Origin: Streptomyces physcomitrii
GTDB lineage: Bacteria; Actinomycetota; Actinomycetes; Streptomycetales; Streptomycetaceae
NCBI RefSeq assembly: GCF_012273655.1
Contig: NZ_JAAWWP010000012.1
Location: 186,001 to 250,000 of the forward strand
DNA: 64,000 nt
Reading direction: 5' to 3'
This document shows, piece by piece, positions 45,330 through 53,766 of the stretch (position 1 is its first letter; every line of letters starts with the position of its first letter). A model generated the notes under the pieces. That model did no database searches. It saw only the letters and a list, made by a program, of their open reading frames with translations, and was not told the origin of the DNA. The position numbers and the translations under genes were made by a program.

Positions 45330-45941
45330 CTACTCCCCACCCCCGTACGTCCCGAACTCCGGAACCCCCGCCGACTCGAAGACCTGCACCGACAGCCCAC
45401 CCGGTGTCGTCCGCCCGCTGACGGGCCGCAGTCCGACGGGGACGCCGCGGTCCGGGAAGAGGCGCCGCCCCTGGCCCACCACGACCGGGGCGATCACCAG
45501 CCGCAGGACGTCGACGAGCCCCGCCGCGAGCAGGGTCCGGGCGAGCCGCGCGCTGCCGTGCACCTGCATCTCCCGGCCGGGCTGCCGCTTCACCTCGGCG
45601 ACCCGGGCCGGGACGTCCCCGGAGAGGATCGTCACCGGCTTCCAGCCCGCCTCGCCCAGGCTGTCGGAGGCCACGTACTTCGGCAGGCCGTTCATGGTCG
45701 CGGCGAAGGGGTGGTCGGTCATCCGCGGCCAGTCCCGCGCGAAGTTCTGGTACGTACGGCGCCCGAAGAGCAGCGCGTCCGCCTCCCCGAGCCAGCTGCC
45801 GGCGATCCGCTCGAACTCCTCGTCCAGATACGGCACGAACCAGCCGCCCCGCTCGAAGCCCTCGCTGGTGTCCTCGTCCGGAGCCCCCGGCCCCTGGCTG
45901 ACCCCGTCGAGGGACAGGAACTCCTGTACGACCAGTTTCAT
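45330..45941 (-). CDS. Dihydrofolate reductase-family protein (RibD C-domain type)
   Basis: 203 residues. KLVVQEFLSLDGVSQGP, DALLFGRRTYQNFARDWP, MNGLPKYVAS and MQVHGSARLARTLLAAGLVDVLRLVIAPVVVGQGRRLFPD are the landmarks of the RibD-C/DHFR-like group. Reduces an unknown substrate with NADPH. ATG 45941 follows GGTGAGG. The housekeeping DHFR active site is not matched, so folate reduction is not claimed. Confidence 0.87.
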   Translation of the reverse strand: MKLVVQEFLSLDGVSQGPGAPDEDTSEGFERGGWFVPYLDEEFERIAGSWLGEADALLFGRRTYQNFARDWPRMTDHPFAATMNGLPKYVASDSLGEAGWKPVTILSGDVPARVAEVKRQPGREMQVHGSARLARTLLAAGLVDVLRLVIAPVVVGQGRRLFPDRGVPVGLRPVSGRTTPGGLSVQVFESAGVPEFGTYGGGE

Positions 45942-46053
45942 CACGCCTCACCTTTCCGTCGTGCGTTGTCCCGCTGCGCCTGCGGACCCTGTGCCGATCC
46001 TGGACCTTCAGACGCCGCGGGGCGCGGAAACTCATCGGTGCGCGGGGTGCCGT

Positions 46054-46989
46054 TCAGTCGCGGCGGGCGGCCCAGGCGGTGCGTTCGGTGCGTACGGCCA
46101 GGTCGGCTCGGCGCAGCAGGCTCTCCGGGCCCCCGGTGTCGAGCAGCTGGTCGAGGGCGGCCAGGTCGCCGGGGGCCAGCTCGGCGGCGGCGCGCTCGCG
46201 CATCCGGCGCAGGCCCCCGAGCGCGTAGCGGCCCACGGCCTCGGTGTGCGGGGAGCCGATGGCGAGGCGGAGGGTGCGCCGGTCCTCGACGGTGAATCCG
46301 GCCCCGGTGAGCAGGGGACCCCAGTCGGCGCCGCGGTGGGGCAGTTGGGCGGTGTGCCGGTGGTCGAGCACGGCGTGCAGGCGCTCCTCCAGGCCGGGTG
46401 CGCTCTCGGGGGCGTCCGCCGGGAGGAAGCGGGGGAACCCGGCGAGTTCGACGACCGCCAACAGCCCGCCGGGGGCGAGGAGTTCACGTACCCGGCGCAG
46501 GGCGCGGACGGGGTCGGCCAGGTGGTGCAGGGAGGCCGAGGCCCACACCAGCTGCGGGGCGCCGAGGCCGGGCCAGGCGGGTGCGTCGAGGTCGGCCCGC
46601 ACAAGGCGCACCCGGTCGTCCGCTCCCGCCGCCGCGGCCTTCTCGCGGAGCCGGTCCAGGTGCGCATCACAGGCGTCCACCGCGGTCACCTCGGCCCCGG
46701 GGAAGCGGCCGAGCAGGGCGAGGGTGCCCGCCCCGGTGCCGCAGCCCAGGTCGAGGATGCGGCGGGGTGCGGCCCCGACCGGGAGCCAGGCGGTGAGCGC
46801 GTCGAGGTGGTCGGCGAGGACCTCCGCGTCCAGGTCGAGGATCTCCGACTGGTCGGCGGTGGGGTCGTGGTCATGGTCGTGGTCGTAGTCGTAGTCGTAG
46901 TCGTGGTCGCCGTGGCCGCTCGCGTGAGTGGTGTGGGGCGAGGGGGAGTGCGGGGTGTCGGGCGACGGAGGGCGCGGGGTGGGGTTCAT
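46054..46989 (-). CDS. SAM methyltransferase with Asp/His/Tyr-repeat N-terminus
   Basis: 311 residues. Residues 1-48 are unusual: Pro/Ser/His-rich, then an alternating Asp-His and Asp-Tyr run coded by GTCGTG/GTCGTA triplet pairs (46866-46916 on the plus strand). The catalytic domain has RILDLGCGTGAGTLALLGRFPGAEVTAVDA, LVWASASLHHLADPVRALR and LLAPGGLLAVVELAGFP. The run may bind divalent metal or be a neutral slippage product. ATG 46989 is the only good start, and the domain would still be complete from a later one. Substrate unknown. Confidence 0.85.
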   Translation of the reverse strand: MNPTPRPPSPDTPHSPSPHTTHASGHGDHDYDYDYDHDHDHDPTADQSEILDLDAEVLADHLDALTAWLPVGAAPRRILDLGCGTGAGTLALLGRFPGAEVTAVDACDAHLDRLREKAAAAGADDRVRLVRADLDAPAWPGLGAPQLVWASASLHHLADPVRALRRVRELLAPGGLLAVVELAGFPRFLPADAPESAPGLEERLHAVLDHRHTAQLPHRGADWGPLLTGAGFTVEDRRTLRLAIGSPHTEAVGRYALGGLRRMRERAAAELAPGDLAALDQLLDTGGPESLLRRADLAVRTERTAWAARRD

Positions 46990-47008
46990 GCCGCCACGGT
47001 AGGCGGGC

Positions 47009-47046
47009 CTTGCGTCTACCGGGAGGATGCTTTCGCGATACGCAAG
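47009..47046. promoter_or_regulatory. Inverted repeat ahead of the methyltransferase gene
   Basis: CTTGCGT (47009-47015) and ACGCAAG (47040-47046) flank 24 nt, about 20 nt upstream of the minus-strand start. It could be an operator of the nearby XRE-cupin protein. Nothing else was recognised in the 46990-47212 gap. Confidence 0.3.
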
Positions 47047-47212
47047 ATGATGGCCCGCCCTGCTGCCGTACGCGCAAGAAGCGCTCGCGGCGGCGCTCTG
47101 GGCCTCCATGGCCTTAGCCGGGTTCCCTGGGTCCACGGTGCTCGCAGCGTGCGCGACGCCCGCAGTGGCGGCAGGGCCGGGGGTGGGGGCAGTGCCGGCG
47201 GTCTCTGAGCGT

Positions 47213-47806
47213 TCACACCTCCGGGCTCTGCGTCCCGTCAGGGTCCTTGCCGCGCTGGTGGCCGCGGCGGGCGTCGCGGTCGAAGATGCCGAGGATCTCG
47301 CAGGGGCCGCCCTCGGCGCCGAGGGCGTGCGGCAGCATGGTGGGGAACTCCGCCGCCTGATGGGTCTCGATCCGCAGCCGCCGGTTGCCGAGGAGCAGCA
47401 CCGCGGTGCCGGACAGCACCACGAGCCATTCGCGGCCGGGGTGGGCCCGCATCCGCGCGGGGTTGTCGGGCGGCGGTTCGGTCACCCGGCGGCGTACGAC
47501 GGTCATGCCGGGCTCCGCCTTGAGGGGCCAGCGCATCAGCCCGTGGGCGGCGTCGATCATCGGACTGGAGACGACCTCCTCGGCGCCACTCTCGACCAGC
47601 TGGTCGAGGGAGGTGTCCAGCGCGCGGGCGAGCGTGACGAGCTGGTCCAGGGCGAGGCGCCGCTGCCCGTTCTCGATCCGGCTCAGCGTGGACTGGCTGA
47701 GCCGCGCCCGGGAGGCCAGCTCCTCCAGGGACCAGCCCTGAGCCACCCGCAGCGCCCGGATCCGCCCGCGCACCAAGCTGTCCAGTTCCCCGTCGGCCTG
47801 CGTCAT
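47213..47806 (-). CDS. XRE-family regulator with cupin domain
   Basis: 197 residues. HTH (about 10-68): IRALRVAQGWSLEELASRARLSQSTLSRIENGQRRLALDQLVTLARAL. Cupin (about 105-180): HPGREWLVVLSGTAVLLLGNRRL and FPTMLPHALG. A second regulator of this type besides the one at 4370. Its target is probably the methyltransferase gene downstream on the same strand. Confidence 0.88.
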   Translation of the reverse strand: MTQADGELDSLVRGRIRALRVAQGWSLEELASRARLSQSTLSRIENGQRRLALDQLVTLARALDTSLDQLVESGAEEVVSSPMIDAAHGLMRWPLKAEPGMTVVRRRVTEPPPDNPARMRAHPGREWLVVLSGTAVLLLGNRRLRIETHQAAEFPTMLPHALGAEGGPCEILGIFDRDARRGHQRGKDPDGTQSPEV

Positions 47807-47870
47807 GGGCAACACCGTATGCCGCTGCGGCAAGACGCGGCGGCTCGGGCGTGGGGCGTGCGTGCGGCCG

Positions 47871-47918
47871 TACGGGACGGACCGCAGCAGTGCATACGGG
47901 ACGGACCGCAGCAATAAC
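47871..47918. repeat. 24-bp tandem repeat, 2 copies
   Basis: TACGGGACGGACCGCAGCA followed by a variable five bases, at 47871-47894 and 47895-47918, between the divergent XRE-cupin and TmrB-like genes. It shares the TACGGGACGG core with arrays elsewhere in the window. Confidence 0.8.
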
Positions 47919-47994
47919 GGGGCTCCGCGTTCCGCTGGAGCCTGACCCGACCATGCGGCAGACGTACGCGGCCGCACCGCCCTAGCGTGGCTCC

Positions 47995-48534
47995 GTGATC
48001 GTATGGCTCAACGGCACCCACGGCGCGGGCAAGACGACGACCGGCGCGCAGCTGCGGCAACTGCTGCCGGATTCCCGGGTGTTCGACGCCGAGAAGGTCG
48101 GCGAGACCCTGATGGACATCACACCGGGGCTGCCCGCCACGGACAACTTCCAGCACTGGCCGCCCTGGCGGCAGCTCGTGGTGGAGACCGCCCGCCGCGT
48201 CCTCGACTACACCGGCGGCACCCTGGTGATGCCCATGACCGTCCTGGTCGAGGAGTACTGGCGGGAGATCAGCGCGGGCCTCGCCCATCACGCCATCCCG
48301 GTACGGCACTTCGTCCTCCACGCGGATCAGGAGACCCTCCGCGCGCGCATCGCGGGTGACACCGTCATCGGCCCCGACTCCCCGTTCCGGCTCCGGTACC
48401 TCGCCCCCTACGCCGAGGCCGCCCGCACCTGGCTGCACACCGCGGCCGAGGTCGTCGACACCACGCACCTCACGCCCGCCCAGGCCGCCCGGCGGATCGC
48501 GGCGGCGATGGGGAGCGAAGCCGCCGGAAGCTGA
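47995..48534 (+). CDS. TmrB-like ATP-binding protein
   Basis: 179 residues. MIVWLNGTHGAGKTTTGAQLRQLLPDSRVFDAEKVGETL resembles the N-terminus of Bacillus TmrB (tunicamycin resistance), including the P-loop GTHGAGKTT (8-16) and the Asp-Glu-Lys motif. DNFQHWPPWRQLV, GGTLVMPMTVLVEEYWREI and HFVLHADQETLRARI also match in order. TmrB binds tunicamycin at the membrane using ATP. Whether this protein confers resistance is not shown by sequence. GTG 47995 is a leaderless-type start. Confidence 0.8.
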   Translation: MIVWLNGTHGAGKTTTGAQLRQLLPDSRVFDAEKVGETLMDITPGLPATDNFQHWPPWRQLVVETARRVLDYTGGTLVMPMTVLVEEYWREISAGLAHHAIPVRHFVLHADQETLRARIAGDTVIGPDSPFRLRYLAPYAEAARTWLHTAAEVVDTTHLTPAQAARRIAAAMGSEAAGS

Positions 48535-48646
48535 GGCCTCCTCGCCACGCGTGGACCGGCGCTGGGCGCGCGGCACCCGAGGCGGGCCCTCCGCGAAGCC
48601 CGGGCGGGCGGCAGGAGAGATACGCCGAGAGCGTGGCGGCAGCCGG

Positions 48647-49651
48647 TCACCCCGCCCCGCGCAGCCGGAGCAAGTAGCGCGCGGTCAGCGCGACGGCGGG
48701 GTCCGCGTCCGCCGAGAGCGCCCCGAGGCCGTCCGCGGCCCTGGATCCCGGGATGTCCGCCAAGGCCTGGGTCAGCCGCCCGCGGGCGGGTGCCGCGGTG
48801 GTCTCGCGGGCGAGGCGGTCGAGGAGTCCGGCCGCGATCCGGTCCGCTGTCGCCGGGTCGCCCGCCAGCACGCTCAGGGCGTCGGCGGCGTCGGTGTCGT
48901 TCCGGCCCGCCACGATCATGTCCAGGAGCGTCGGGACGGTGCCGGCCTCCCCGCGCGTCCCGAGAGCCAGCGCCGCCTGCCCGCGGACCACCTCGTCGGG
49001 ATGGGCCAGGGCCTCCCGCAGCAGGGCGGCGGCCTCCTCGCCGGGCAGCTCGGCGAGGGACCGTACGGCCCGTTCGCGCACCGGGGCCGCCGGTGCGCCG
49101 AGGCCCTCCGCGAGCAGGGCCGGGACGCCCTCGCCGGAGCGGGCCAGCGCCCAGCGCAGGGCCCCGGCGACATTGGGCTCCGTCTCGTGCAGCGCCGCCT
49201 CGGCCAGGGCCTCCACCGGCACCGGAACCTCCCCGGCCGAGGAGAGGGCGGCGCGCTGGCGGGCGCCGGGGCTCGTGGAACCCAGCGCCTGGAGGAGGGC
49301 GACCACCCGCAGGACGTCCTCCCAGCCGCCGGGTTCCGCGGACCGGATCCGGCCCAGCCGGGTCAGCAACTCGCCCTCCGCCGCGAGGCGTTCGCGCGTG
49401 CGGCGGATCAGATCGTCGACCAGCGCGGTGGGCGTGAAGCCCGGGTCGTCGAGCGCGCGTCCGATCTCCCGCAGCGAGAGCCCCACCGCCCGCAGGCTCT
49501 CGATGTGGAAGATCCGCCGGATGTCCTCCCCGGAGTACTCCCGGTAGCCGGAGCCGCTGCGGGCCGCGGGGCGCACCAGGCCGAGCGACTCGTAGTGCCG
49601 GAGCATCCGGGCGCTGACCCCGGACCGCCGGGCCACCTCACCGATCAACAC
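48647..49651 (-). CDS. MerR regulator fused to HEAT repeats
   Basis: 334 residues. MerR winged helix (1-70): MLIGEVARRSGVSARMLRHYESLGLVRPAARSGSGYREY. After the dimer helix (about 80-110) come HEAT-like helical repeats to the C-terminus, such as VRERAVRSLAELPGEEAAALLREAL, DEVVRGQAALALGTRGEAGTVPTLL and DPATADRIAAGLLDRLA. The HEAT part replaces the usual small ligand pocket, so it may sense a protein or nucleic acid. GTG 49651 follows the stop of the HEAT-repeat gene with no gap, and GGAGG lies inside that gene's end. Confidence 0.88.
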   Translation of the reverse strand: MLIGEVARRSGVSARMLRHYESLGLVRPAARSGSGYREYSGEDIRRIFHIESLRAVGLSLREIGRALDDPGFTPTALVDDLIRRTRERLAAEGELLTRLGRIRSAEPGGWEDVLRVVALLQALGSTSPGARQRAALSSAGEVPVPVEALAEAALHETEPNVAGALRWALARSGEGVPALLAEGLGAPAAPVRERAVRSLAELPGEEAAALLREALAHPDEVVRGQAALALGTRGEAGTVPTLLDMIVAGRNDTDAADALSVLAGDPATADRIAAGLLDRLARETTAAPARGRLTQALADIPGSRAADGLGALSADADPAVALTARYLLRLRGAG

Positions 49652-50356
49652 CTAGGGACCTCCCTCCGGGCCGAAGCCGCCGAGCGCCACGACGCGCTTG
49701 GCCTCCTCGACGGCGTACCCGAATCCGGTGTCCGGGTCGCGCAGCAGCTGCCGGGTGGCCAGCGCGTGTGTGCGCACCCGGGGGTCGGGGGCCGTCTCCG
49801 CCGCGAGCAGCTCTGGCACGATCACCTCACCGAGCGCGACCAGCGCCCGGCTCAGGCTCAGCTGCGTCTCCCGCTCACCGCGCCCGAGCTGCGTGGCAAG
49901 GGCCGCGGCCAGGGCGGGCTCCTCGCCTTCCGGCACCAGTACCACCGCGGCCCGCCAGGCGCTCCGCGCCACCTCGTCCTCGGCGTCGGCGAGGAGCGCC
50001 CGGGTGAGCGAGGGCCAGGCCCGCCGGTCCCCGATCTTGGAGAGGGTGTGCAGCGCCTGGCTCCGGGCCTGCGCGTGCTCCGAGCACAGTGCGCGGAGCA
50101 GCCCCGGAAGCGTCAGGGAGACCGGGTGGCGGGTGAGTGCCCAGGTCAGCGTGTCGCGGACGGAGAACTCGGGCTCGTCGGCGCAGCGTTCGAGCAGCGC
50201 GCCGACGTAGCGCGGGTCGGGGTGCGCACCGGCCGCGAGGGCTGCCCCCAGCCGTACGGACGGCCGCGCGTCCGCCAGTCCCCGGAGCGTGCGTACCGCC
50301 TGCGTCCCCGCCTCCGCCTGCCCGGCCGCGCCGGTGTCCTGTCCCGTGGTCGTCAT
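49652..50356 (-). CDS. HEAT-repeat protein coupled to the MerR-HEAT regulator
   Basis: 234 residues of helical repeats: VRLGAALAAGAHPDPRYVGALLERC, VRDTLTWALTRHPVSLTLPGLLRALCSE, ARSQALHTLSKIGDRRAWPSL and VRTHALATRQLLRDPDTGFGYAVEEAKRVV. ATG 50356 follows GAGGAGG. The stop abuts the MerR-HEAT start, so the proteins are made together. Upstream is a 15-bp repeat array. Function unknown; a role as partner or target of the regulator is inferred. Confidence 0.82.
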   Translation of the reverse strand: MTTTGQDTGAAGQAEAGTQAVRTLRGLADARPSVRLGAALAAGAHPDPRYVGALLERCADEPEFSVRDTLTWALTRHPVSLTLPGLLRALCSEHAQARSQALHTLSKIGDRRAWPSLTRALLADAEDEVARSAWRAAVVLVPEGEEPALAAALATQLGRGERETQLSLSRALVALGEVIVPELLAAETAPDPRVRTHALATRQLLRDPDTGFGYAVEEAKRVVALGGFGPEGGP

Positions 50357-50393
50357 CGAGACCACCTCCTCGACGAGGAGTGAAGAGCTTGCC

Positions 50394-50453
50394 ACCGTGT
50401 CAAGGTCAACCGTGTCGAGGTCGGCCGTATCGAGGCCGACCGTGTCGAGGTCC
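50394..50453. repeat. 15-bp tandem repeat, 4 copies
   Basis: ACCGTGTCAAGGTCA and three variants, at 50394, 50409, 50424 and 50439, between the VOC and HEAT-repeat genes. It lies where the promoter of the HEAT/MerR operon should be. Confidence 0.85.
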
Positions 50454-50525
50454 GTCGCGACCGGGCCCGGCCGCCGGGGGGCCGTCGGCGCCCCGCCGGG
50501 GGAGCGCACCGCCGCACGGCACGCG

Positions 50526-51263
50526 CTACGACCGGGCGAGTACGCAGAACTCATGGCCCTCCGGGTCCACCAGGCACGTCCACGGGACCTCGCCCTGCCC
50601 GACGTCGAGGTCCCCGGCGCCGAGCGCCCGCAGCCGGTCCACCTCCGCCGCCTTGTCGTCACCGGCCTCCGGCACCAGGTCGAGATGGACGCGGTCCGGC
50701 ACGCTCTTCCCGCCGACGCGGAGGAATTCGAGGTACGGGCCGACGCCCCGGTCGGAGCGCCAGACCGCACGCTCGTCGGTCACCTCGTGCAGGGTCCAGC
50801 CGATCGCCTGGTCCCAGAACCGGGCCATGGCCCGCGGATCCGCGCAGTCGACCACCACGGCGGCGATCGGCCCGGTGTCCCGGTAGACCTCCCGGGGTTC
50901 GAGCACGCAGAACTCATTGCCCTCCTGATCGGCGAGGACCGTCCACGGCACCTCGCCCTGGCCCACGTCGACGGGGGTCGCGCCGAGGTCCCGCAGACGC
51001 GCGACCAGCTCCGCCTGATGGGCCGCGGAGGTGGTGGCGAGATCGAGGTGCACCCGGTTCTTCACCGCCGTCTTCGGCTCCGGCACGGCGATGACGTCGA
51101 GGCAGACGGAGACCGGGTCCCGCCAGTCGAAGCCGGGCGGCTTGACCGCGGTCGCCCCCGGCTCCCCGCCGGAGACCTGCCAGCCGAGCGTCTCCGCCCA
51201 GAACCGGCCGACCGCGGAGTCGTCGACGGCTTTGATGTTCACCAGAACGGGACGCAGGGTCAT
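50526..51263 (-). CDS. Two-domain VOC protein
   Basis: 245 residues, two glyoxalase-like modules (about 1-125 and 130-245). The ends of the two are almost identical: VDVGQGEVPWT...EGNEFCVLEP and LDVGQGEVPWT...EGHEFCVLA. This suggests internal duplication. Both contain RVHLDL. A single-chain VOC barrel pair binds one substrate, unknown here. ATG 51263 is the start. It is divergent from argC. Confidence 0.87.
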   Translation of the reverse strand: MTLRPVLVNIKAVDDSAVGRFWAETLGWQVSGGEPGATAVKPPGFDWRDPVSVCLDVIAVPEPKTAVKNRVHLDLATTSAAHQAELVARLRDLGATPVDVGQGEVPWTVLADQEGNEFCVLEPREVYRDTGPIAAVVVDCADPRAMARFWDQAIGWTLHEVTDERAVWRSDRGVGPYLEFLRVGGKSVPDRVHLDLVPEAGDDKAAEVDRLRALGAGDLDVGQGEVPWTCLVDPEGHEFCVLARS

Positions 51264-51307
51264 GCCGGGATCCTATGCACCCGCCTCCGCACCCCCGAGA
51301 AACTTCA

Positions 51308-51336
51308 TTGCATAAAAGTGCGAAGAAACGTATAGT
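51308..51336 (+). promoter_or_regulatory. Promoter of argCJBDR with candidate ARG box
   Basis: TTGCAT (51308-51313), 17 nt, TATAGT (51331-51336): a near-consensus promoter. The stretch 51300-51340 is strikingly AT-rich, as expected for ArgR binding sites, and overlaps both promoter elements. Transcription would start near 51343, about 20 nt before argC. Confidence 0.7.
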
Positions 51337-51362
51337 CATGCCTCCAAGGAGGAGGCCTACTC

Positions 51363-52391
51363 ATGACGGTACGTGCGGCAGTGGCGGGAGCGAGCGGGTA
51401 CGCGGGCGGGGAGCTGCTGCGTCTGCTGGTCGCCCATCCCGAGGTGGAGATCGGGGCGCTCACCGCGAACTCCAACGCGGGGCAGCGGCTCGGCTCCGTG
51501 CAGCCGCATCTGCTGCCGCTGGCCGAGCGGGTGCTCGCGCCGACCACCGCCGAGGTGCTCGGCGGGCACGAGGTGGTCTTCCTCGCGCTGCCGCACGGGC
51601 AGTCCGCCGCCGTCGCCGAGCAGCTCGGGCCCGAGGTCCTGGTCGTCGACATGGGTGCCGACTTCCGGCTGCGGGAGGCCGCCGACTGGGAGCGGTTCTA
51701 CGGTTCCGCGCACGCCGGGAGCTGGCCCTACGGTCTGCCGGAACTCCCCGGCGCCCGGGCCGCGCTCGCCGGGACGAAGCGGATCGCGGTGCCCGGCTGC
51801 TACCCGACCGCGGTCTCCCTCGCCCTCTTCCCCGCCTACGCGGAGGGTCTCGCCGAGCCGGAGGCCGTGATCGTCGCCGCCTCCGGGACCTCGGGCGCGG
51901 GCAAGGCGGCCAAGCCCCATCTGCTCGGCTCCGAGGTGATGGGCTCGATGTCCCCGTACGGGGTGGGCGGGGTGCACCGGCACACGCCCGAGATGATCCA
52001 GAACCTCAGCGCGGTGGCCGGGCGGCGGGTGACCGTCTCCTTCACGCCGACCCTCGCGCCCATGCCCCGCGGCATCCTCGCGACCTGCTCCGCGAAGGCG
52101 GCGCCCGGTGTCACGGCCGAGGTGCTGCGCGCCGCGTACGAGAAGGCCTTCGCCGAGGAGCCCTTCGTGCACCTGCTGCCCGAGGGGCAGTGGCCGGCCA
52201 CCGCCTCGGTGTACGGCTCCAACGCGGTGCAGATCCAGGTGGCCCACGACACCGAGGCGGGTCGGGTGCTCGCCGTCGGCGCCATCGACAACCTGGCCAA
52301 GGGCACCGCGGGCGGCGCCCTGCAGAGCATGAACCTCGCCCTCGGCCTGCCCGAGGAACTCGGGCTCCCGCTCACCGGCCTGGCCCCGTGA
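51363..52391 (+). CDS. argC: N-acetyl-gamma-glutamyl-phosphate reductase
   Basis: 342 residues. Third step of arginine synthesis: NADPH reduction of N-acetylglutamyl phosphate. The Rossmann start is VRAAVAGASGYAGGELLRLL. Catalytic Cys is in AVPGCYPTAVSL. GVGGVHRHTPEM and the C-terminal GAIDNLAKGTAGGALQSMNL complete the family profile. AGGAGGAGG precedes ATG 51363. First gene of the arg operon. Confidence 0.97.
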   Translation: MTVRAAVAGASGYAGGELLRLLVAHPEVEIGALTANSNAGQRLGSVQPHLLPLAERVLAPTTAEVLGGHEVVFLALPHGQSAAVAEQLGPEVLVVDMGADFRLREAADWERFYGSAHAGSWPYGLPELPGARAALAGTKRIAVPGCYPTAVSLALFPAYAEGLAEPEAVIVAASGTSGAGKAAKPHLLGSEVMGSMSPYGVGGVHRHTPEMIQNLSAVAGRRVTVSFTPTLAPMPRGILATCSAKAAPGVTAEVLRAAYEKAFAEEPFVHLLPEGQWPATASVYGSNAVQIQVAHDTEAGRVLAVGAIDNLAKGTAGGALQSMNLALGLPEELGLPLTGLAP

Positions 52392-52460
52392 GCACCACCC
52401 GGCCCCGCGCCTCCCGCCGTGCGAAGACGCCCTCCGGGACGGCGGGTCACCGGGCCACGG

Positions 52461-52550
52461 CCTACGGGACGGCCCCGTACGGGACGACCCGGTACGGGAA
52501 CGCCCCATGCGGGACGGCTCCGTACGAGGCGATGGCGTACGGGACGACGA
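52461..52550. repeat. 15-bp tandem repeat between argC and argJ, 6 copies
   Basis: Units at 52461, 52476, 52491, 52506, 52521 and 52536, typified by CGTACGGGACGACCC, fill much of the 223-nt gap inside the arg operon. No stop-coupled gene is seen there, although a frame stays open. Confidence 0.85.
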
Positions 52551-52614
52551 CCCACCGCGCGACGAAGACCGCGACGACCACCGCGAGGAACCGCGGGACG
52601 AACAAGGAGATGCA

Positions 52615-53766
52615 GTGAGCGTCACGGCAGCACAGGGATTCACGGCCGCGGGTATCGCGGCCGGGATCAAGGAGAACGGCAAGGCCGACCTCGCCCTCGT
52701 GGTCAACAACGGGCCGCGCAGGGCCGCCGCCGGTGTCTTCACCAGCAACCGCGTCAAGGCCGCCCCGGTGCTCTGGTCCGAGCAGGTGCTCAAGGGCGGC
52801 CTGGTCTCCGCGGTCGTCCTCAACTCCGGTGGCGCCAACGCCTGTACGGGCCCCAAGGGGTTCCAGGACACGCACGCCACCGCCGAGCGGGTCGCCGAGG
52901 TCCTCCAGGTGAACGCCGCCGAGGTGGCCGTCGCCTCGACCGGGCTCATCGGTGTCACCCTGCCGATGGACAGGCTGCTGCCGGGCGTGGACAAGGCGGC
53001 GGCCGAACTCTCCGCGCACGGCGGCGAGAAGGCCGCGCTCGCCATCAAGACCACCGACTCGGTGCACAAGACCGCCGTGGTCGAGGGCGCCGGCTGGACG
53101 GTCGGCGGCATGGCCAAGGGCGCGGGCATGCTCGCCCCGGGGCTCGCCACCATGCTCGTGGTGCTCACCACCGACGCCGAGGTCGAGGCCCCGGCGCTGG
53201 ACGCGGCGCTGCGCGAGGCCACCCGTACCACCTTCGACCGGGTGGACTCCGACGGCTGCATGTCGACCAATGACACCGTGCTGCTGCTCGCCTCCGGGGC
53301 CAGTGAAGTCGCCCCGGAGGAAGGGGAGTTCGCGGAGGCCGTGCGGGCGGTCTGCGCCGATCTGGCCCGTCAGCTGATCGGGGACGCGGAGGGGGCGAGC
53401 AAGGACATCCGGGTGGACGTGGTGGGCGCGGCCAGCGAGACGGACGCCGTCGAGGTGGGCCGCTCCATCGCCCGCAACAACCTGCTCAAGTGCGCCCTGC
53501 ACGGCGAGGACCCCAACTGGGGCCGGGTGCTCTCCGCCATCGGCACCACCTCCGCCGCCTTCGAGCCGGACCGCCTGAACGTCGCCATCAACGGCGTCTG
53601 GGTGTGCAGGAACGGCAGCGTCGGCGAGGACCGCGAGGGCGTGGACATGCGCTACCGGGAGGTCGTCATCACCGCCGACCTCGCGGCGGGCGAGTCCGCC
53701 GCGACCATCTGGACCAACGACCTGACCGCCGACTACGTCCACGAGAACAGCGCCTACTCCTCATGA
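52615..53766 (+). CDS. argJ: Bifunctional ornithine acetyltransferase/N-acetylglutamate synthase
   Basis: 383 residues. Recycles the acetyl group from N-acetylornithine to glutamate. The precursor self-cleaves at the Thr of MLAPGLATMLVVL, giving alpha and beta chains. NSGGANACTG, STGLIGVTLPM, DGCMSTNDTVLL and GEDPNWGRVL are present. GTG 52615 follows AAGGAG. It overlaps argB by 4 nt. Confidence 0.96.
   Translation: MSVTAAQGFTAAGIAAGIKENGKADLALVVNNGPRRAAAGVFTSNRVKAAPVLWSEQVLKGGLVSAVVLNSGGANACTGPKGFQDTHATAERVAEVLQVNAAEVAVASTGLIGVTLPMDRLLPGVDKAAAELSAHGGEKAALAIKTTDSVHKTAVVEGAGWTVGGMAKGAGMLAPGLATMLVVLTTDAEVEAPALDAALREATRTTFDRVDSDGCMSTNDTVLLLASGASEVAPEEGEFAEAVRAVCADLARQLIGDAEGASKDIRVDVVGAASETDAVEVGRSIARNNLLKCALHGEDPNWGRVLSAIGTTSAAFEPDRLNVAINGVWVCRNGSVGEDREGVDMRYREVVITADLAAGESAATIWTNDLTADYVHENSAYSS

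Noticed and set aside
51338..51373. Arg-rich leader peptide ahead of argC (ATG CCT CCA then three AGG codons)
   Set aside because: The start codon lies 1 nt after the TATAGT box, upstream of the expected transcription start, and the AGG codons are the Shine-Dalgarno sequence of argC.
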